DNA of 64,000 nt from Bradyrhizobium sp. (GCF_004799445.1 NZ_SSNA01000025.1:1-64000); one strand, 5' to 3'; positions 19,722-30,176 are shown, numbered from the stretch's first letter. Made by a program: numbers and translations. Notes: generated by a model not told the origin, from the sequence alone.

Positions 19722-21211
19722 CTACCGTGGAGCCGTGGCGCTGCGCGGCGAGACCCGACCGACGATCGCCGTTGCGATCACGGCGATGGCAACGTTGAGG
19801 ATCAGCGCCCCGAGCCCGACATAAAACACATAACTGGTGCCGCCGAGATCGATGGTCGCGAGCGGCTTCAGCCCGTTGCTCCACGCCGTCCACGATCCCC
19901 ACAGAATTCCCGCGGCCCAGCCGAGCAAGAGGCCCTCGGCGCGGAACCAGCGCGTGAACAATCCGAATACCAGCGCCGGGAAGGTTTGCAGGATCCACAA
20001 GCCGCCGAGCAACTGCAGATCGAGCGCATATTGCGTCGGCAGGAAGATCGTGAAGATCAGCGCGCCTAGCTTGACCACGAGGGAGGCGATCTTGGCGACC
20101 GACGCCTCGCCGGCATGGCTGATGCCAGGGTCGATGTAGGATTTCCAGACGTTGCGGGTGAACAGGTTGGCCGCCCCGATGCTCATCACCGCGGCCGGTA
20201 CCAGCGCCCCGATCGCGATCGCCGAAAACGCAAAACCGGCGAACCAGGACGGGAACAGCACCTTGAACAGCATCGGCACCACGTCGTTGTTCGACGTTGC
20301 CTTGATGTTGGCCGCATAGGCCATGTAGCCGAGCAGCGCGATCAGCCCGAGCAGCAGCGTATAGGCCGGCAGCAGGATCGCATTCTTGCGAATCGTATCC
20401 GCCGACCTGGAGGCGAAGATTCCAGTCAGGTATGCGGATACATGAACGCGGCGAGCGCCGAACCCAGCGCCAGCGTCGCATAGGGCAGCATCTGCGACGG
20501 CTTCAGGATCAGACCGGTCGCGGCGCCTTTTGCCGCGAAGGCATCGTTGGCGGCGGCGAACACCGCGCCATATCCGCCGAGCTTCTCCGGCACCACCACC
20601 ACCGCCACCAGCACCACGATATAGATCATGATGTCCTTGACGAAGGCGATCAAGGCCGGCGCGCGCAGGCCGGAGCTATAGGTATACACGGCAAGAATGA
20701 CGAAGGCGGCGACGAGCGGCAACTCGCCGGTCAAGCCGATCGCCTTGATCACCACGCCCATCCCGATCAGTTGCAGGGCGATATAGGGCATGGTCGCGAT
20801 CATGCCGGTGATCGCCACCGCAAGCTCGAGGCCGCGTGAATTGTAGGTGCCGTGGACCACATCGGCCGCGGTGACGTGGCCATTGGCGTGCGCCACCTTC
20901 CACAGCAGTGGCATGACAGCGAATACGAAGGGATAGACGATCACGGTATAGGGCAGCGCGAAGAAGCCATAGGCGCCGACCGCGTAGACCAGCGCCGGCA
21001 CCGCGATCACGGTGTAGGCGGTATAGAAATCGCCGCCGACCAGGAACCAGGTGATCCAGGTCCCGAATTGCCGCCCGCCAAGCCCCCATTCGTCGAGATG
21101 GGCGCCGACCGGGCCGGCTTTCCAGCGCGCGGCGAAGAATCCCATCACCGTGACAAGGGCGAAGAAGAAGACGAAGACCGCGAGCGCTACCCAGTCGATC
21201 TGGTCGGACAT
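19722..21211 (-). pseudogene. Sodium:solute symporter, MctP-like monocarboxylate permease, interrupted by an apparent 1-nt deletion near 20427-20431
   Basis: N-terminal half (ATG 21211) ends '...LALGSALAAFMYPHT*'; next frame continues 'LTGIFASRSADTIRKNAI...MAYAANIKATSNN...'. 1490 nt + 1 gives an intact 496-aa ORF. Confidence 0.88.
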
Positions 21212-21246
21212 GATCGTGCCTCGTTGCGAACCGGCCGTGCCGGAAT

Positions 21247-21426
21247 TTAGCGGGTTTCGTCGGGCGTGCGCGAGCGGTACACCAGCCAGTTCAGCAGCGA
21301 GCTGATCGGCACCCATGCCAGCTGGTACCAATAGAAGAACGGAAACCCGAACAGCGCCGGTTCCTGGAAATTATAGAACGGCACCCACAACAGGCCGACA
21401 AACGGCACTAGCAACAGGACCCACAT
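21247..21426 (-). CDS. DUF3311-like small membrane protein (59 aa), symporter partner; below the ORF-track size cutoff
   Basis: Manual translation MWVLLLVPFVGLLWVPFYNFQEPALFGFPFFYWYQLAWVPISSLLNWLVYRSRTPDETR*; immediately upstream of and co-directional with the symporter. Confidence 0.88.
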   Translation of the reverse strand: MWVLLLVPFVGLLWVPFYNFQEPALFGFPFFYWYQLAWVPISSLLNWLVYRSRTPDETR

Positions 21427-21644
21427 GGCGGGACTCCACAGCCTGGCGGCTCGGGAATGATTATTGGGCCGGCTATTACGATTAGACCGCTGTGCCGTCC
21501 AGCAAATTTGCGCTGCCGCACCGCGGTAATCGAAACGCGTTCACGTGATCGCAAAGACGCCGCAGGCGGTTTCCCGCTGCGGCGCCGTCGAGCTTCCGTT
21601 GCAATGAGCCCCGACACCTGGCGGCGCCGGGGTTGCGAACGCGC

Positions 21645-22226
21645 TTATTTCACGATGTCGGCGCCGACCTTGCAGATGGCCGCGTCCTGATCGCCGGTGC
21701 CACCGCTGCAACCAACCGCACCGATCAGCTTGCCGTTTTCGACCAGCGGAAATCCGCCGGGGCTTGCCGTCAGCGTCGGATCGAGCGTGCCCGGATAGCT
21801 GTGGCCGGTTTCATAGGCATTGTAGAACAAACGAGTTTCACGGCGGAAGCGCGCCGCGGTGCGCGCCTTGCCGATGGAGATCGAGCCGGAGGCAATCTGG
21901 GCGCCCTCCATCCGCTCGAACTGCACGAGTTCACCGTTGGTATCGACGACGGCGATATTCATCTTCCAATTCCGCTTCTTGGCTTCGGCTTCGGCCGCGG
22001 CCATCACCTGCTTGGCCTGCTCTAGCCCGATCGACATGCCGTAGGGAATATCGAACGGCATCTTGTCGGGCGTCCCGCCCGCGGCCGGGGGCGCGGGTGG
22101 CGTGGCCGGCGCCGGTGCCGGGGTTTGTGCCAGGGCCAGCGAACCCATCGCCGCAACGGCGCACGCCGCCAGTGTCATCGAAATTACTGAACGCATAGTA
22201 GTCTCCCAGTTGAAGTTTGTTTTCAT
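21645..22226 (-). CDS. GlcG/HbpS-like heme-binding protein, secreted (start may be 22196)
   Basis: 'YGMSIGLEQAKQVMAAAEAEAKKRNWKMNIAVVDTNGELVQFERMEGAQIASGSISIGKARTAARFRRET'. Confidence 0.9.
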   Translation of the reverse strand: MKTNFNWETTMRSVISMTLAACAVAAMGSLALAQTPAPAPATPPAPPAAGGTPDKMPFDIPYGMSIGLEQAKQVMAAAEAEAKKRNWKMNIAVVDTNGELVQFERMEGAQIASGSISIGKARTAARFRRETRLFYNAYETGHSYPGTLDPTLTASPGGFPLVENGKLIGAVGCSGGTGDQDAAICKVGADIVK

Positions 22227-22254
22227 GGTAGTGCCGTTGAAAGTCGACGCCGCG

Positions 22255-22869
22255 TCACATCGGCGGCGTCAACCCGTCCTTGCCATAGGTGACGCGCGGG
22301 GTTTGCACCGTGCCGTCGGCCTGTTTCTTCCCCGCACCGACGAAAATCTTGGTGCCGGGCTTGAGGTCGTTCTTGTCGCCCATGACGTAGGTAACGACCG
22401 CGGTCTCCGGAGTGACCAGAACCTTCTTCTCGCCATCCTTGTATTTGACCGTCAGGACCGGCCCATCGACGCCTGCGACCGTCTGCTCGACATTGGCGTT
22501 GGTCATTTTGGTGTTGGGCTTGAGATCCCAATCGTAATGGCCTTCGCCCGTGCCGCGCATCGATTCCGGGAAGATATGGACCTCAATGGCCTTCTGGCTG
22601 CCGTCGGGCTGCGTCATTCCGGTCGCGCCGACGAACATGCCAGGCTTGATGTCGGCCATCGTCGACTTCACGATCGCCACATACAGGCCGGGATCGCTAA
22701 TCGTCAGCTTCAGCTCGGCGCCGTCGCGATTTTTGACCACGTAAACAGGGCCCTCGACCTTTTCGATGGTGCCACGGATGCGGACGGTTTCCTGCGCCGA
22801 CGCGGGCACCGCGGTACAGATCAGGGCGAAACCCGCAGCCGCGAGCATGCGCTGGAGCGTATGGGACAT
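22255..22869 (-). CDS. Secreted hypothetical protein (DUF5666-like repeats)
   Basis: Signal peptide 'MSHTLQRMLAAAGFALICTAVPASAQ'; two similar beta units 'GTIEKVEGPVYVVKNRDGAELKLTI...' and 'QTVAGVDGPVLTVKYKDGEKKVLVTP'. Confidence 0.7.
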   Translation of the reverse strand: MSHTLQRMLAAAGFALICTAVPASAQETVRIRGTIEKVEGPVYVVKNRDGAELKLTISDPGLYVAIVKSTMADIKPGMFVGATGMTQPDGSQKAIEVHIFPESMRGTGEGHYDWDLKPNTKMTNANVEQTVAGVDGPVLTVKYKDGEKKVLVTPETAVVTYVMGDKNDLKPGTKIFVGAGKKQADGTVQTPRVTYGKDGLTPPM

Positions 22870-23050
22870 TGTAATCCTCCATGGGTCTGGATTGCCGGCT
22901 GGCGTGACTAATTACCGGATTAATTGCTGGGCCGAAAGCCGTCTCGCCAAGTGCCTGAATGGCGTCGTCTCTGCAACCCCACCGGTCCGCGAATATTCCC
23001 GCTCAAGATGGCGGCATACTTCGCCACCGCACTGCAACAGGAATGTCATC

Positions 23051-24046
23051 TTACTCGACCTTGATCCCGGCGTCCTGGATCACGCGGCGCCAGCGCTCCT
23101 CCTCGCCGCGGACATATCGGTCAAGCTCCTCCGGCGGACGCGTGATCATGACCAGACCCTCGTTCGCGCCGAGCCTCTTGAAGGCCTCGGATCGGACCGC
23201 GAGGGCCGCCGATTTGTTGAGCCGGTCGATCACCCCGGCCGGTGTCCCGGCCGGCGCGAACAGGCCATACCAGCTCTCGGCGGCATAGCCGGGCACGCCG
23301 GCTTCCGCCACCGTCGGCAATTGCGGAAATGCCGGCGAACGCTCCGCCGACGTCACCGCAATCGCCCGCAGCTGTCCGCTTTCGACCAGCGAAGCCGCGC
23401 TCGCAACCGTGGTGAACATCACCTGGATCTGGCCGCCGATCAGGTCGGTGATGGCGGGCGCGGCGCCCTTGTAGGGCACCGCAATCAGATTGACCCTGGC
23501 CATGTCCTTGAACAGCTCACCCGCGAGATGGGCCGAGGTGCCAACGCCGAACGTCCCATAAGTCAGTTTGTCGGGATTGGCTTTCGCGGCCGCGATCAGG
23601 TCCGCAACCGATTGAAACGGGGATTTCGGATTGACCACCACAATATTGAAGGAGCGAGCGATCAGGGCGACGGCGGCGAAATCCCTGTGCGGATCATAGG
23701 GCAAGTTGGCGCTGAGGCTGGAATTGACCGCGTGCGAGAAAGTCCCCATCAGCAGCGTATAGCCGTCCGGCGTGCTGGCGGCGACGGCCTGGGTGCCGAT
23801 GATGGTCCCCGCCCCGGGTTTGTTCTCGATGACGACCGAGACCCCCAGATCCCTGGCCATCTCCTGCGCAAGTGTGCGCGCGACCACGTCCGTCCCGCCA
23901 CCCGGCGCAAAGGGGACGACGATCCGCACCGCCCTTTCCGGGTACAAGGCTATGGCATCGCCGGCCGAAAACCCGACAAGCAGCCATGCCGCTACTGCAA
24001 ACAGCGATGGCGATATTCTTATTTTTCGTTCAAACAGCATAGGCAT
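23051..24046 (-). CDS. Tripartite tricarboxylate transporter (Bug family) substrate-binding protein
   Basis: 'YPERAVRIVVPFAPGGGTDVVARTLAQEM...SVVIENKPGAGTIIGTQAVA...DGYTLLMGT'. Confidence 0.94.
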   Translation of the reverse strand: MPMLFERKIRISPSLFAVAAWLLVGFSAGDAIALYPERAVRIVVPFAPGGGTDVVARTLAQEMARDLGVSVVIENKPGAGTIIGTQAVAASTPDGYTLLMGTFSHAVNSSLSANLPYDPHRDFAAVALIARSFNIVVVNPKSPFQSVADLIAAAKANPDKLTYGTFGVGTSAHLAGELFKDMARVNLIAVPYKGAAPAITDLIGGQIQVMFTTVASAASLVESGQLRAIAVTSAERSPAFPQLPTVAEAGVPGYAAESWYGLFAPAGTPAGVIDRLNKSAALAVRSEAFKRLGANEGLVMITRPPEELDRYVRGEEERWRRVIQDAGIKVE

Positions 24047-24224
24047 CCGCTTGCGACCGGCGTTGTCGAAATACAGTAGCAGATTTTGTTTCCGGATACG
24101 GCCATGCGCTGGGCGATGGCGGACATGACGTGGAAGGCGCGCGCCAACATGGACGGCGGCACCTGCCATGGACTAGCATCACTTCGAAACACACCAACAA
24201 TACGAACGCTTTCGGGAGGATACC

Positions 24225-25295
24225 ATGCGGCACTGGCTGATCGGACTGCTGTTGTTGATCGGGCCACCGGCCCTCGCGCAGCAGGCGGTGCCCTCCATCG
24301 CCTTTGACTCGGTGCCCAACCCGCTGCGGCTGCCCGCCAACGTGTATTTCGGCGAGGTATCCGGCGTCTCGGTCAATTCCAAGGGACACGTTTTCGTGCT
24401 GTCGCGCGGCAACACCTCAGGCCCGGCTTACGCCGCGGCGGCGACCCAGCTGCTGGAATTCGATGCCAAGGGCCAGTTCATCCGCGAGATCGGCAAGAAC
24501 CTCTATGCCTGGTCGTTCGGCCATACCGTCAAGATCGATCCCGCCGACAACATCTGGGTCACCGACAAGGGCTCCGACATGGTGATCAAGTTCGATCCCG
24601 AGGGTCGCGTCGTCATGGTGTTCGGCCGCAAGCAGGAGGCGTCCGACGAAGATACCGCGCCGCTGAAACATCCCAACCCGCCGCTGCCCGCCGAGGACGG
24701 CCGGTTCCGCCAGGTCACCGACGTGGCATGGGACAAGGCCGGCGACACCTTCATCAGCGATGGCTATATCAACTCGCGCGTCGCCAAGGTCGACAAGGAC
24801 GGCAACTGGGTGAAGTCATGGGGCGACCGCGGCAAGGAGCCCGGTCAGTTCAATACCCCGCACTCGATCGCGACCGACGCCAACGACAATGTCTACGTCG
24901 CCGATCGTGGCAACCGGCGCATTCAGGTGTTCGACAAGGACGGGAAATTCCTGCGCCAGTTCACCATCGACGTCCCGATACCGCCGGACGCAAAGCCGGC
25001 GATCGGCAAGATTCCCGACGAGGCGATGATCGCCCGGGGTACCTTCGCGCCGGGCTCGCCATGGTCGATCTGCATCACGCCGCCGCCCCATCAGGTGCTC
25101 TACAGTTCGGACTCATGGCCCGGCCGCATCTACAAGCTCAGCCTTGAGGGCAAAGTGCTCGGCGTGCTCGGACAATCCGGCAAGCAATTGAAACAGTTCG
25201 GCTGGATCCACGCGATGGCGTGTCCGTCGGAGAACGTGATCTACGCGGCGGAATTGCTGAACTGGCGGGTGCAGAAGCTGATCCTGAAGCCTTGA
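24225..25295 (+). CDS. NHL-repeat beta-propeller protein (peptidyl-amidating lyase-like)
   Basis: Signal peptide; repeated 'FDAKGQFIREIG...IDPADNIWVTDKGSDMVIKFDPEGRVVMVFG', 'GQFNTPHSIATDANDNVYVADRGNRRIQVFDKDGKFL'. Confidence 0.88.
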   Translation: MRHWLIGLLLLIGPPALAQQAVPSIAFDSVPNPLRLPANVYFGEVSGVSVNSKGHVFVLSRGNTSGPAYAAAATQLLEFDAKGQFIREIGKNLYAWSFGHTVKIDPADNIWVTDKGSDMVIKFDPEGRVVMVFGRKQEASDEDTAPLKHPNPPLPAEDGRFRQVTDVAWDKAGDTFISDGYINSRVAKVDKDGNWVKSWGDRGKEPGQFNTPHSIATDANDNVYVADRGNRRIQVFDKDGKFLRQFTIDVPIPPDAKPAIGKIPDEAMIARGTFAPGSPWSICITPPPHQVLYSSDSWPGRIYKLSLEGKVLGVLGQSGKQLKQFGWIHAMACPSENVIYAAELLNWRVQKLILKP

Positions 25296-25377
25296 TGCAA
25301 AGCGCGCCTGATCAGATCAGTCCGCTCCCCTCAACAGAAAATCGAGGCGGCCGGGGCCCGGCGAACAGGAGAAGATC

Positions 25378-25788
25378 ATGACCAGAAAAGCATTGGCGGC
25401 AATCGTCGCCCTCGCCGTTTCCGGCACGGCCTGGTTTTGTCCCTCGGCGCGCGCCGAGGGCGATCAGGTGAATGCCATTCTGAGCGAGAAACTCCCCAAC
25501 GTGCCCGGCAAGAGCCTGACCGCCGTCGTCGTCAACTATGCACCCGGTGGGAAGTCGCCCAGTCATCACCACGCCGGAAGCGTATTCGCCTATGTGCTGT
25601 CCGGTGCAATACGGTCGGAGAATTCCGCCACTGGCCCGGCCAGGGTTTACAAAGCAGGCGAAAGCTTCTTCGAGCCACCCGGCAGCGAACACCTCGTCAG
25701 CGAGAACGCCAGCGCGACGGAACCCGCGAGCCTGCTTGCCGTGTTTGTCGCCGATGATGGCGCAAAGCTGACGACCTTCGGCAAATAA
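25378..25788 (+). CDS. Secreted cupin-domain protein
   Basis: 'VVVNYAPGGKSPSHHHAGSVFAYVLSGAIRSENS...YKAGESFFEPPGSEHLVSENAS'. Confidence 0.9.
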   Translation: MTRKALAAIVALAVSGTAWFCPSARAEGDQVNAILSEKLPNVPGKSLTAVVVNYAPGGKSPSHHHAGSVFAYVLSGAIRSENSATGPARVYKAGESFFEPPGSEHLVSENASATEPASLLAVFVADDGAKLTTFGK

Positions 25789-25796
25789 GGCCCGAA

Positions 25797-26654
25797 CTAC
25801 TGCGCGGTGGCGCGGGCGAATTCGATATAGATCTCGCGCAGGCGCGCGGCCATCGGGCCCGGCCTGCCATTGGCGACGCTCTTGCCGTCGATGGCCACTA
25901 CCGCCTGCACGAATGAGGAAGCGCTGGTGATGAAGGCTTCCTTCGCTGCCAGCGCCTCTTCAACCGTAAACGGCCGCTCCTCGACCCGCAGCTGACGCTC
26001 CTCGGCGAGCGCGACCACCGCCTTGCGCGTGCAACCCGGCAAAATCGCCGATGAGTTCTGCCGCGTTATCAGCACGTCGTCCTGAGTCAGAATGAAAGCC
26101 GACGACGACCCGCCTTCTGTCACCTTGCCGTCCTCGATCATCCAGGCCTCGCCGGCGCCGGCTTCCGCGGCGGCCTGTTTGGCCAGAACCTGCGCCAGCA
26201 GCGCCACGCTCTTGATGTCGCGCCGCGCCCAGCGGATATCAGGCACCGTGATCACGCCGATGCCGGTGCTCGCCGACGGCGCGTTGATGATGTCCTTGAC
26301 CGAAGTGAACATGACCAGCGTCGGCTTGACGCCCTTTGGGAACGCAAAGTCTCGTCCGACATCGGCGCCGCGGGTAACCTCGATATAGACCAGGCCGCTC
26401 ACGAGTTGGTTGCGCGCGATCAGCTCGCGCTGGATTTCCACGATGCGTGACAGCGTTTCCGGCAGAGCCAGCGATATTTCCCCGACCGAGCGCTCCAGCC
26501 GGGCCAGATGCGAGGCATTGTCGACCAGCTTGCCATCCAGCACGGCGGACACCTCATAGATACCGTCGGCGAACAGAAAGCCGCGGTCCAGAATCGAGAC
26601 CTTGGCCTCAGCGAGCGGCACGAAAGAGCCATTGACGTAAGCGATCGGGTCCAA
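25797..26654 (-). CDS. Class IV aminotransferase (D-amino-acid aminotransferase-like)
   Basis: 'YVNGSFVPLAEAKVSILDRGFLFADGIYEV', 'DIKSVALLAQVLAKQAAAEAGAGEAWMIEDGKVTEGGSSSAFI'. Confidence 0.92.
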   Translation of the reverse strand: MDPIAYVNGSFVPLAEAKVSILDRGFLFADGIYEVSAVLDGKLVDNASHLARLERSVGEISLALPETLSRIVEIQRELIARNQLVSGLVYIEVTRGADVGRDFAFPKGVKPTLVMFTSVKDIINAPSASTGIGVITVPDIRWARRDIKSVALLAQVLAKQAAAEAGAGEAWMIEDGKVTEGGSSSAFILTQDDVLITRQNSSAILPGCTRKAVVALAEERQLRVEERPFTVEEALAAKEAFITSASSFVQAVVAIDGKSVANGRPGPMAARLREIYIEFARATAQ

Positions 26655-26734
26655 ACGAAGTCTCCTGTCGGGCAGCGAAACGGGTTCACCGCATCATATA
26701 CGCAAATTGTGTCTGCCGATAAACCCTCGCGCCG

Positions 26735-26835
26735 GTCATTCCGGGGGCGCGCGCAGCGCGAACCCGGAACCCCGAGATTCCCCGATGTGCAATTGCACAT
26801 CTGAGGTCTGGTCCTTCGGACCATCCCGGAATGAC
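26735..26835. repeat. Palindromic REP-like intergenic element
   Basis: Ends are inverted: GTCATTCCGGG...CCCGGAATGAC, with internal palindromes 'gtgcaattgcac' and 'ggtccttcggacc'. Confidence 0.75.
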
Positions 26836-26843
26836 AGCAGAGC

Positions 26844-27575
26844 CTAATGCGACAAAATCTTCGACAAAAATTTCTGCGCGCGGTCGCTGCGGGGCTTGCC
26901 GAAGAAATCATCCTTGGGCGCGTCTTCGACGATTTCGCCCTGGTCCATGAAGATGACCCGATGCGCGACCTTGCTGGCAAACCCCATCTCGTGGGTGACG
27001 ACCATCATGGTCATGCCTTCGCGCGCAAGGTCGACCATCACGTCAAGCACCTCGCTGATCATCTCGGGATCGAGCGCCGAGGTAGGCTCGTCGAACAGCA
27101 TGGCGATCGGGTCCATCGCCAGCGCGCGAGCGATCGCGACGCGCTGCTGCTGTCCGCCGGACAATTCGGCCGGGTATTTTGTCGCGTGATCCTTGAGGCC
27201 GACGCGGTCGAGCAGTTTTGAGCCCTTTGCGACCGCCTCGTCATGCGAGCGTCCCAGCACCTTTTGCTGCGCCAGGCAGAGATTCTCGAGGATTTTCAAA
27301 TGCGGGAAGAGTTCGAAATGCTGAAACACCATGCCGACCCGGGCACGCAGTTTCGGCAAGTTTGTCTTGGGATCGTTCACCCTGATGCCGTCAAGGATGA
27401 TTTCGCCGCTCTGGAACGGCTCCAGCGCGTTGACGCATTTTATCAACGTCGATTTGCCCGAACCCGACGGACCGCATACCACCACCACCTCGCCCTTGGC
27501 GACGCTGGTGGTGCAATCCTTTAAGGCCTGGAAGTGCGGCCCGTACCATTTGTCGACGTGGTTGATCTCGATCAT
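26844..27575 (-). CDS. gltL: Amino acid ABC transporter ATP-binding protein (GltL-like)
   Basis: Walker A '[19 protein letters not shown]', signature '[16 protein letters not shown]', Walker B '[14 protein letters not shown]'. Confidence 0.93.
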   Translation of the reverse strand: MIEINHVDKWYGPHFQALKDCTTSVAKGEVVVVCGPSGSGKSTLIKCVNALEPFQSGEIILDGIRVNDPKTNLPKLRARVGMVFQHFELFPHLKILENLCLAQQKVLGRSHDEAVAKGSKLLDRVGLKDHATKYPAELSGGQQQRVAIARALAMDPIAMLFDEPTSALDPEMISEVLDVMVDLAREGMTMMVVTHEMGFASKVAHRVIFMDQGEIVEDAPKDDFFGKPRSDRAQKFLSKILSH

Positions 27576-27586
27576 CGAATATCCTG

Positions 27587-28279
27587 CTAGTGGACGAAGG
27601 CAATGCGCGCCTGAAGGCGCCTGACGCCGAATGAAGCGACACAGGAGATCGCGAAATAGACGACGGCCGCGAACAGATACATCTCGACCAGCCGCCCGTC
27701 GCGTTGCGCGACCTTGCTGGCGGCGCCGAGGAAATCGGGGATCGACAGCACGTAGACCAGCGAGGTGTCCTGAAACAGCACGATGGTTTGCGTCAGCAGC
27801 ACCGGGAGCATGTTACGGAATGCCTGCGGCAGCACGACGTACCGCATGGTCTGGCTGTAGGTCAGGCCGAGCGCCTGGGCCGCGGCGGGTTGCCCCTTCG
27901 AGATCGACTGGATGCCCGCACGCATGATTTCGGCAAAATAGGCCGCCTCGAACAGGGTGAAGGTGACGAGCGAGGAGGCGAACGCGCCGACGCGCACTGG
28001 CCGCGACGACCCGGTCAACCACTGCCCGATGTAGGGCACCAGGAAATAGAACCAGAAGATCACCAGCACCAGCGGCAGCGACCGCATCAGGTCGACATAG
28101 AGGCCGGCGATGCGTCCGAGCAGCCAATAGCCGGACAACCGCATCAACGCAATCAGCGTTCCGAACACGATGCCCCCGAAAGTGGCAAGGCCCGTCAGCG
28201 TCAGCGTGAATGTCATGCCATCGAGAAACAGATAGCTGAGCGAGCGGCGGATGACATCGAAATCGAAATTGGCGAACAT
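27587..28279 (-). CDS. gltK: Amino acid ABC transporter permease (GltK-like)
   Basis: HisM-type permease '[53 protein letters not shown]'. Confidence 0.92.
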   Translation of the reverse strand: MFANFDFDVIRRSLSYLFLDGMTFTLTLTGLATFGGIVFGTLIALMRLSGYWLLGRIAGLYVDLMRSLPLVLVIFWFYFLVPYIGQWLTGSSRPVRVGAFASSLVTFTLFEAAYFAEIMRAGIQSISKGQPAAAQALGLTYSQTMRYVVLPQAFRNMLPVLLTQTIVLFQDTSLVYVLSIPDFLGAASKVAQRDGRLVEMYLFAAVVYFAISCVASFGVRRLQARIAFVH

Positions 28280-28288
28280 GGCGGCGGC

Positions 28289-29035
28289 TCATTTCCCGGT
28301 GATGTAGCCGGGGATCGCCAATCCGCGCTCGACGAAGCGCATGGCGATGACCACGACGATGTTGACCAGGAGGTAGAGGATCGTCGCGGCGGTGAAGGCT
28401 TCGAATACCTGAAAGGAGAATTCCTGCATCGCACGCGCCTCCGCCGTCAGTTCGATCAGGCCGATGGTGATGGCCACCGAGGTATTCTTGATGGTGGAGA
28501 GGAATTCGGAGGTCAGCGGCGGCAGCATGATGCGGAATGTCATCGGCAACAGCACGTAGCGATAGGTTTGCGCCGTCGTCAATCCAAGCGCGGTCGCGGC
28601 GAGTTTCTGACCGCGCGGCAGCGAGGTGATGCCTGCGCGTGTCTGTTCAGCCACCCGTGCGGACATGAACAAGCCGATCCCGATCGCCGCCGTGTAGAAT
28701 GGCGCATTGGACATCTGCTTCATCCAAAGCCCCCACGAATGCGGCAGGATTTCCGGCAAGACGAAGAACCACAGAAACAGCTGCACCAAGAGCGGCATGT
28801 TGCGGAAGAATTCGACATAGGCAAAGCCGACCCAGGACCCGGCCTTCGACGGCAGCGTGCGCAGCACACCAATGACCGCTCCGAATATCAGCGCAATGAT
28901 CCAGGCGCAGATCGCGGTCTCGATCGTCAGCACCAGCCCGGACAACAGCATATCGAGATAGGTGCCGGTCCCATTCGGGGCCGGCTCCCAGAAGACGTGC
29001 CAGTTCCAATGATAGTTCACAACGGCAGTCCCCAC
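28289..29035 (-). CDS. gltJ: Amino acid ABC transporter permease (GltJ-like)
   Basis: 'YHWNWHVFWEP...TYLDMLLSGLVLTIETAICAWIIALIFGAVIGVLRTLPSK...ARVAEQTRAGITSLPRGQKLAATALGLTTAQTYRYVLLP'. Confidence 0.92.
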   Translation of the reverse strand: MGTAVVNYHWNWHVFWEPAPNGTGTYLDMLLSGLVLTIETAICAWIIALIFGAVIGVLRTLPSKAGSWVGFAYVEFFRNMPLLVQLFLWFFVLPEILPHSWGLWMKQMSNAPFYTAAIGIGLFMSARVAEQTRAGITSLPRGQKLAATALGLTTAQTYRYVLLPMTFRIMLPPLTSEFLSTIKNTSVAITIGLIELTAEARAMQEFSFQVFEAFTAATILYLLVNIVVVIAMRFVERGLAIPGYITGK

Positions 29036-29108
29036 ACCGCACCAGATGGACCCGGCGCTTCCGCAGCTCCTTTAGGCAATATTCGGATCATCATAAGGCT
29101 CACAGGCC

Positions 29109-30026
29109 TCACATTGTCTTGTAGGAATCAGGATCGGGTGAATCAGACGGCTTGGCAAACGCCTTCTTCAGCTCGGCACCGATTGGCACATTGAGGTTCA
29201 ATCCCTTGGGCGGGATTTTCTGCATGAACCATTTGTCGTACAGCTTTTGGCCTTCCGGGCTCTGGTAGAGCGCGGCGGTGGCATCGTCGGCTACCTTCTT
29301 GAAAGCCGGATCGTCCTTGCGCAGCATGATGCCGTAGGGCTCCGGCTTGGAAAACGCATCCGCGGAAATGACGTAGGCATCCGGATCCTTTGACCCGGCG
29401 GCGAAGCTTGCGAGCAGGATATCGTCCAGCACGGCCGCGACCGCGCGATCGGTCTCGACCATCAGGAACGATTCGGCATGCTCCTTGGCCGGGATGATGT
29501 TGATGCCGAGGTTGCGGGCGGCATTGGCTTCGGTGAGCTGCCTGATATTGGTGGTGCCGGAGGTGGAGGCCACCGACTTGCCCCTGAGATCCTCGATCGA
29601 GTTGAGCTTGCTGGATTTCTTCGAGACGAAGCGGGTCGCGGTCAGAAAGTGGGTGTTGGTGAAGGCCACCTGCTTCAGGCGGTCGGGGTTGTTGGTGGTC
29701 GATCCGCATTCCATGTCGATGGTCCCGTTGGCCAGCAACGGAATGCGGGTCGATGAGGTCACCGGATTGAATTCGACCGCGAGCTTGTCGAGCTTGAGCT
29801 CCTTCTTCACGGCGTCCACGATCTTGAGGCAGATATCAATTGCAAAGCCGATCGGCTTCTGGTTGTCGTCGAGGTAGGAAAACGGAATCGAGGAGTCGCG
29901 GTAGCCGATCGTGATGACGCCGGTCTCCTTGACCTTCTTGAGCGTCCCGGCCAGTTCCTCGGCGCCGGCCTGCGCGGCACAAAAGGCAGCGGCGAGCACA
30001 AGGCCCATGATACGCAGGCGTTTCAT
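29109..30026 (-). CDS. gltI: Glutamate/aspartate ABC transporter substrate-binding protein, paralog 1
   Basis: SBP family 3; start ATG 30026 (MKRLRIMGLVLAAAFCAAQAGAEELAGTLKKVKETGVITIGYRDSSIPFSYLDD). Confidence 0.92.
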   Translation of the reverse strand: MKRLRIMGLVLAAAFCAAQAGAEELAGTLKKVKETGVITIGYRDSSIPFSYLDDNQKPIGFAIDICLKIVDAVKKELKLDKLAVEFNPVTSSTRIPLLANGTIDMECGSTTNNPDRLKQVAFTNTHFLTATRFVSKKSSKLNSIEDLRGKSVASTSGTTNIRQLTEANAARNLGINIIPAKEHAESFLMVETDRAVAAVLDDILLASFAAGSKDPDAYVISADAFSKPEPYGIMLRKDDPAFKKVADDATAALYQSPEGQKLYDKWFMQKIPPKGLNLNVPIGAELKKAFAKPSDSPDPDSYKTM

Positions 30027-30176
30027 TCGTACTCTCCTCGCTTCGATGACCGCGGCAATGCTGGCATAGTTCGGTCCGGAAGAAAATGTGGCCTTCGGCC
30101 AACCCGATCCTGCGACCCGATCCTCAAGCAGGGACCACTCATGCAAGGACCGGGCCGTCACCTGAACCGATAAGCC

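Noticed and set aside
19648-20481. 277-aa minus-strand ORF overlapping the symporter
   Set aside because: Wrong-frame translation of the symporter 3' half; the correct frame is 19722-20324 joined across the frameshift.
22766-24079. 437-aa plus-strand ORF
   Set aside because: Antisense to the Bug-family SBP gene; no domain.
27704-29194. 496-aa plus-strand ORF
   Set aside because: Antisense to gltK/gltJ permease genes; low-complexity shadow frame.
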